The notes under the pieces were generated by a model. That model was not told where the DNA came from. It did not search any database and saw nothing but the letters and a program-made list of their open reading frames with translations. This document shows, piece by piece, positions 63,950-64,000 of a DNA stretch of 64,000 nucleotides (within the stretch, counting starts at the first letter, position 1; every line of letters begins with the position of its first letter). Location: the NCBI GenBank assembly GCA_017429985.1, contig JAFRNW010000004.1, positions 65,390 to 129,389 on the forward strand. The letters run 5' to 3'. This stretch comes from Clostridia bacterium. GTDB lineage: Bacteria > Bacillota > Clostridia > Christensenellales > CAG-138. The position numbers were made by a program, and so were the translations under genes.

Positions 63950-64000
63950 GGTATGCGTTCCTTTCTCTATGATTTCCTGATCGATCTCGACCGGTTCAAA

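Overview
The window looks like chromosomal DNA of a low-oxygen Firmicute (Bacillota), most likely class Clostridia, with a fairly high G+C content. The evidence is the secA-prfB pair, dnaD/dnaI-type replication loaders, a NusG-II/Gx-transporter pair, CvpA with a DUF5711-like partner, dapF, strong GGAGG ribosome binding sites, a cobalamin riboswitch, and several anaerobe-type proteins (rubredoxin fusion, DUF362 ferredoxin, molybdenum hydroxylase). The genus cannot be fixed by eye. No rRNA, tRNA, CRISPR array, insertion sequence or phage gene was recognised.

Layout. 1-17100 is mostly core housekeeping: secA-prfB, dapF with a HAD phosphatase, a ModE-like regulator, CvpA and lipid-kinase membrane genes, NusG-II and Gx transporter, a sigma-region-2-like membrane protein beside dnaD and dnaI, rsmI and pepF. 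17100-31300 is catabolic: DegV, pepT, a LacI-family regulator, a PreA-like dihydropyrimidine/dihydroorotate dehydrogenase, a cytosine/purine permease, a three-subunit xanthine-dehydrogenase-type enzyme (xdhABC order), glycogen branching enzyme and a cytosine-deaminase-like amidohydrolase. The permease and xdh promoters each carry a palindromic operator-like site. 31489-34231 holds a Y-family DNA polymerase that appears leaderless and an iron-type alcohol dehydrogenase.

The most unusual region is 34352-42193. An 85-residue LysM peptide with a double-glycine leader lies divergently from a tight four-gene operon. That operon encodes an HD-phosphohydrolase/RyR-domain protein followed by three single-pass membrane proteins built as TIR or TIR-like domain, transmembrane helix, then leucine-rich-repeat ectodomain. 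Only the middle one keeps recognisable TIR motifs and the candidate catalytic glutamate. This resembles an inverted Toll-like receptor layout (repeats outside, TIR inside) joined to a nucleotide-type enzyme, and it is the best candidate for an undescribed sensing or defence system. Function is inference; architecture is read from the sequence.

42306-46578 is a complete cobalamin acquisition unit: sigma-A-type promoter, B12 riboswitch, terminator, a CbiR-like cobamide-remodelling enzyme, then btuF, btuC and btuD. 46633-50062 is a minus-strand cluster of small enzymes (four GNAT-type proteins including one with a YoaP domain, one methyltransferase, one DUF3795). 50176-54831 has a YfcC-type transporter, a VTT-acyltransferase fusion and a DUF362 ferredoxin protein. 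55158-64000 has an XRE regulator, a glycerate/gluconate permease with glycerate kinase, small membrane and GNAT proteins, a monooxygenase-like protein, a metallo-beta-lactamase/rubredoxin fusion and a NifX-type protein with a histidine-rich tail.
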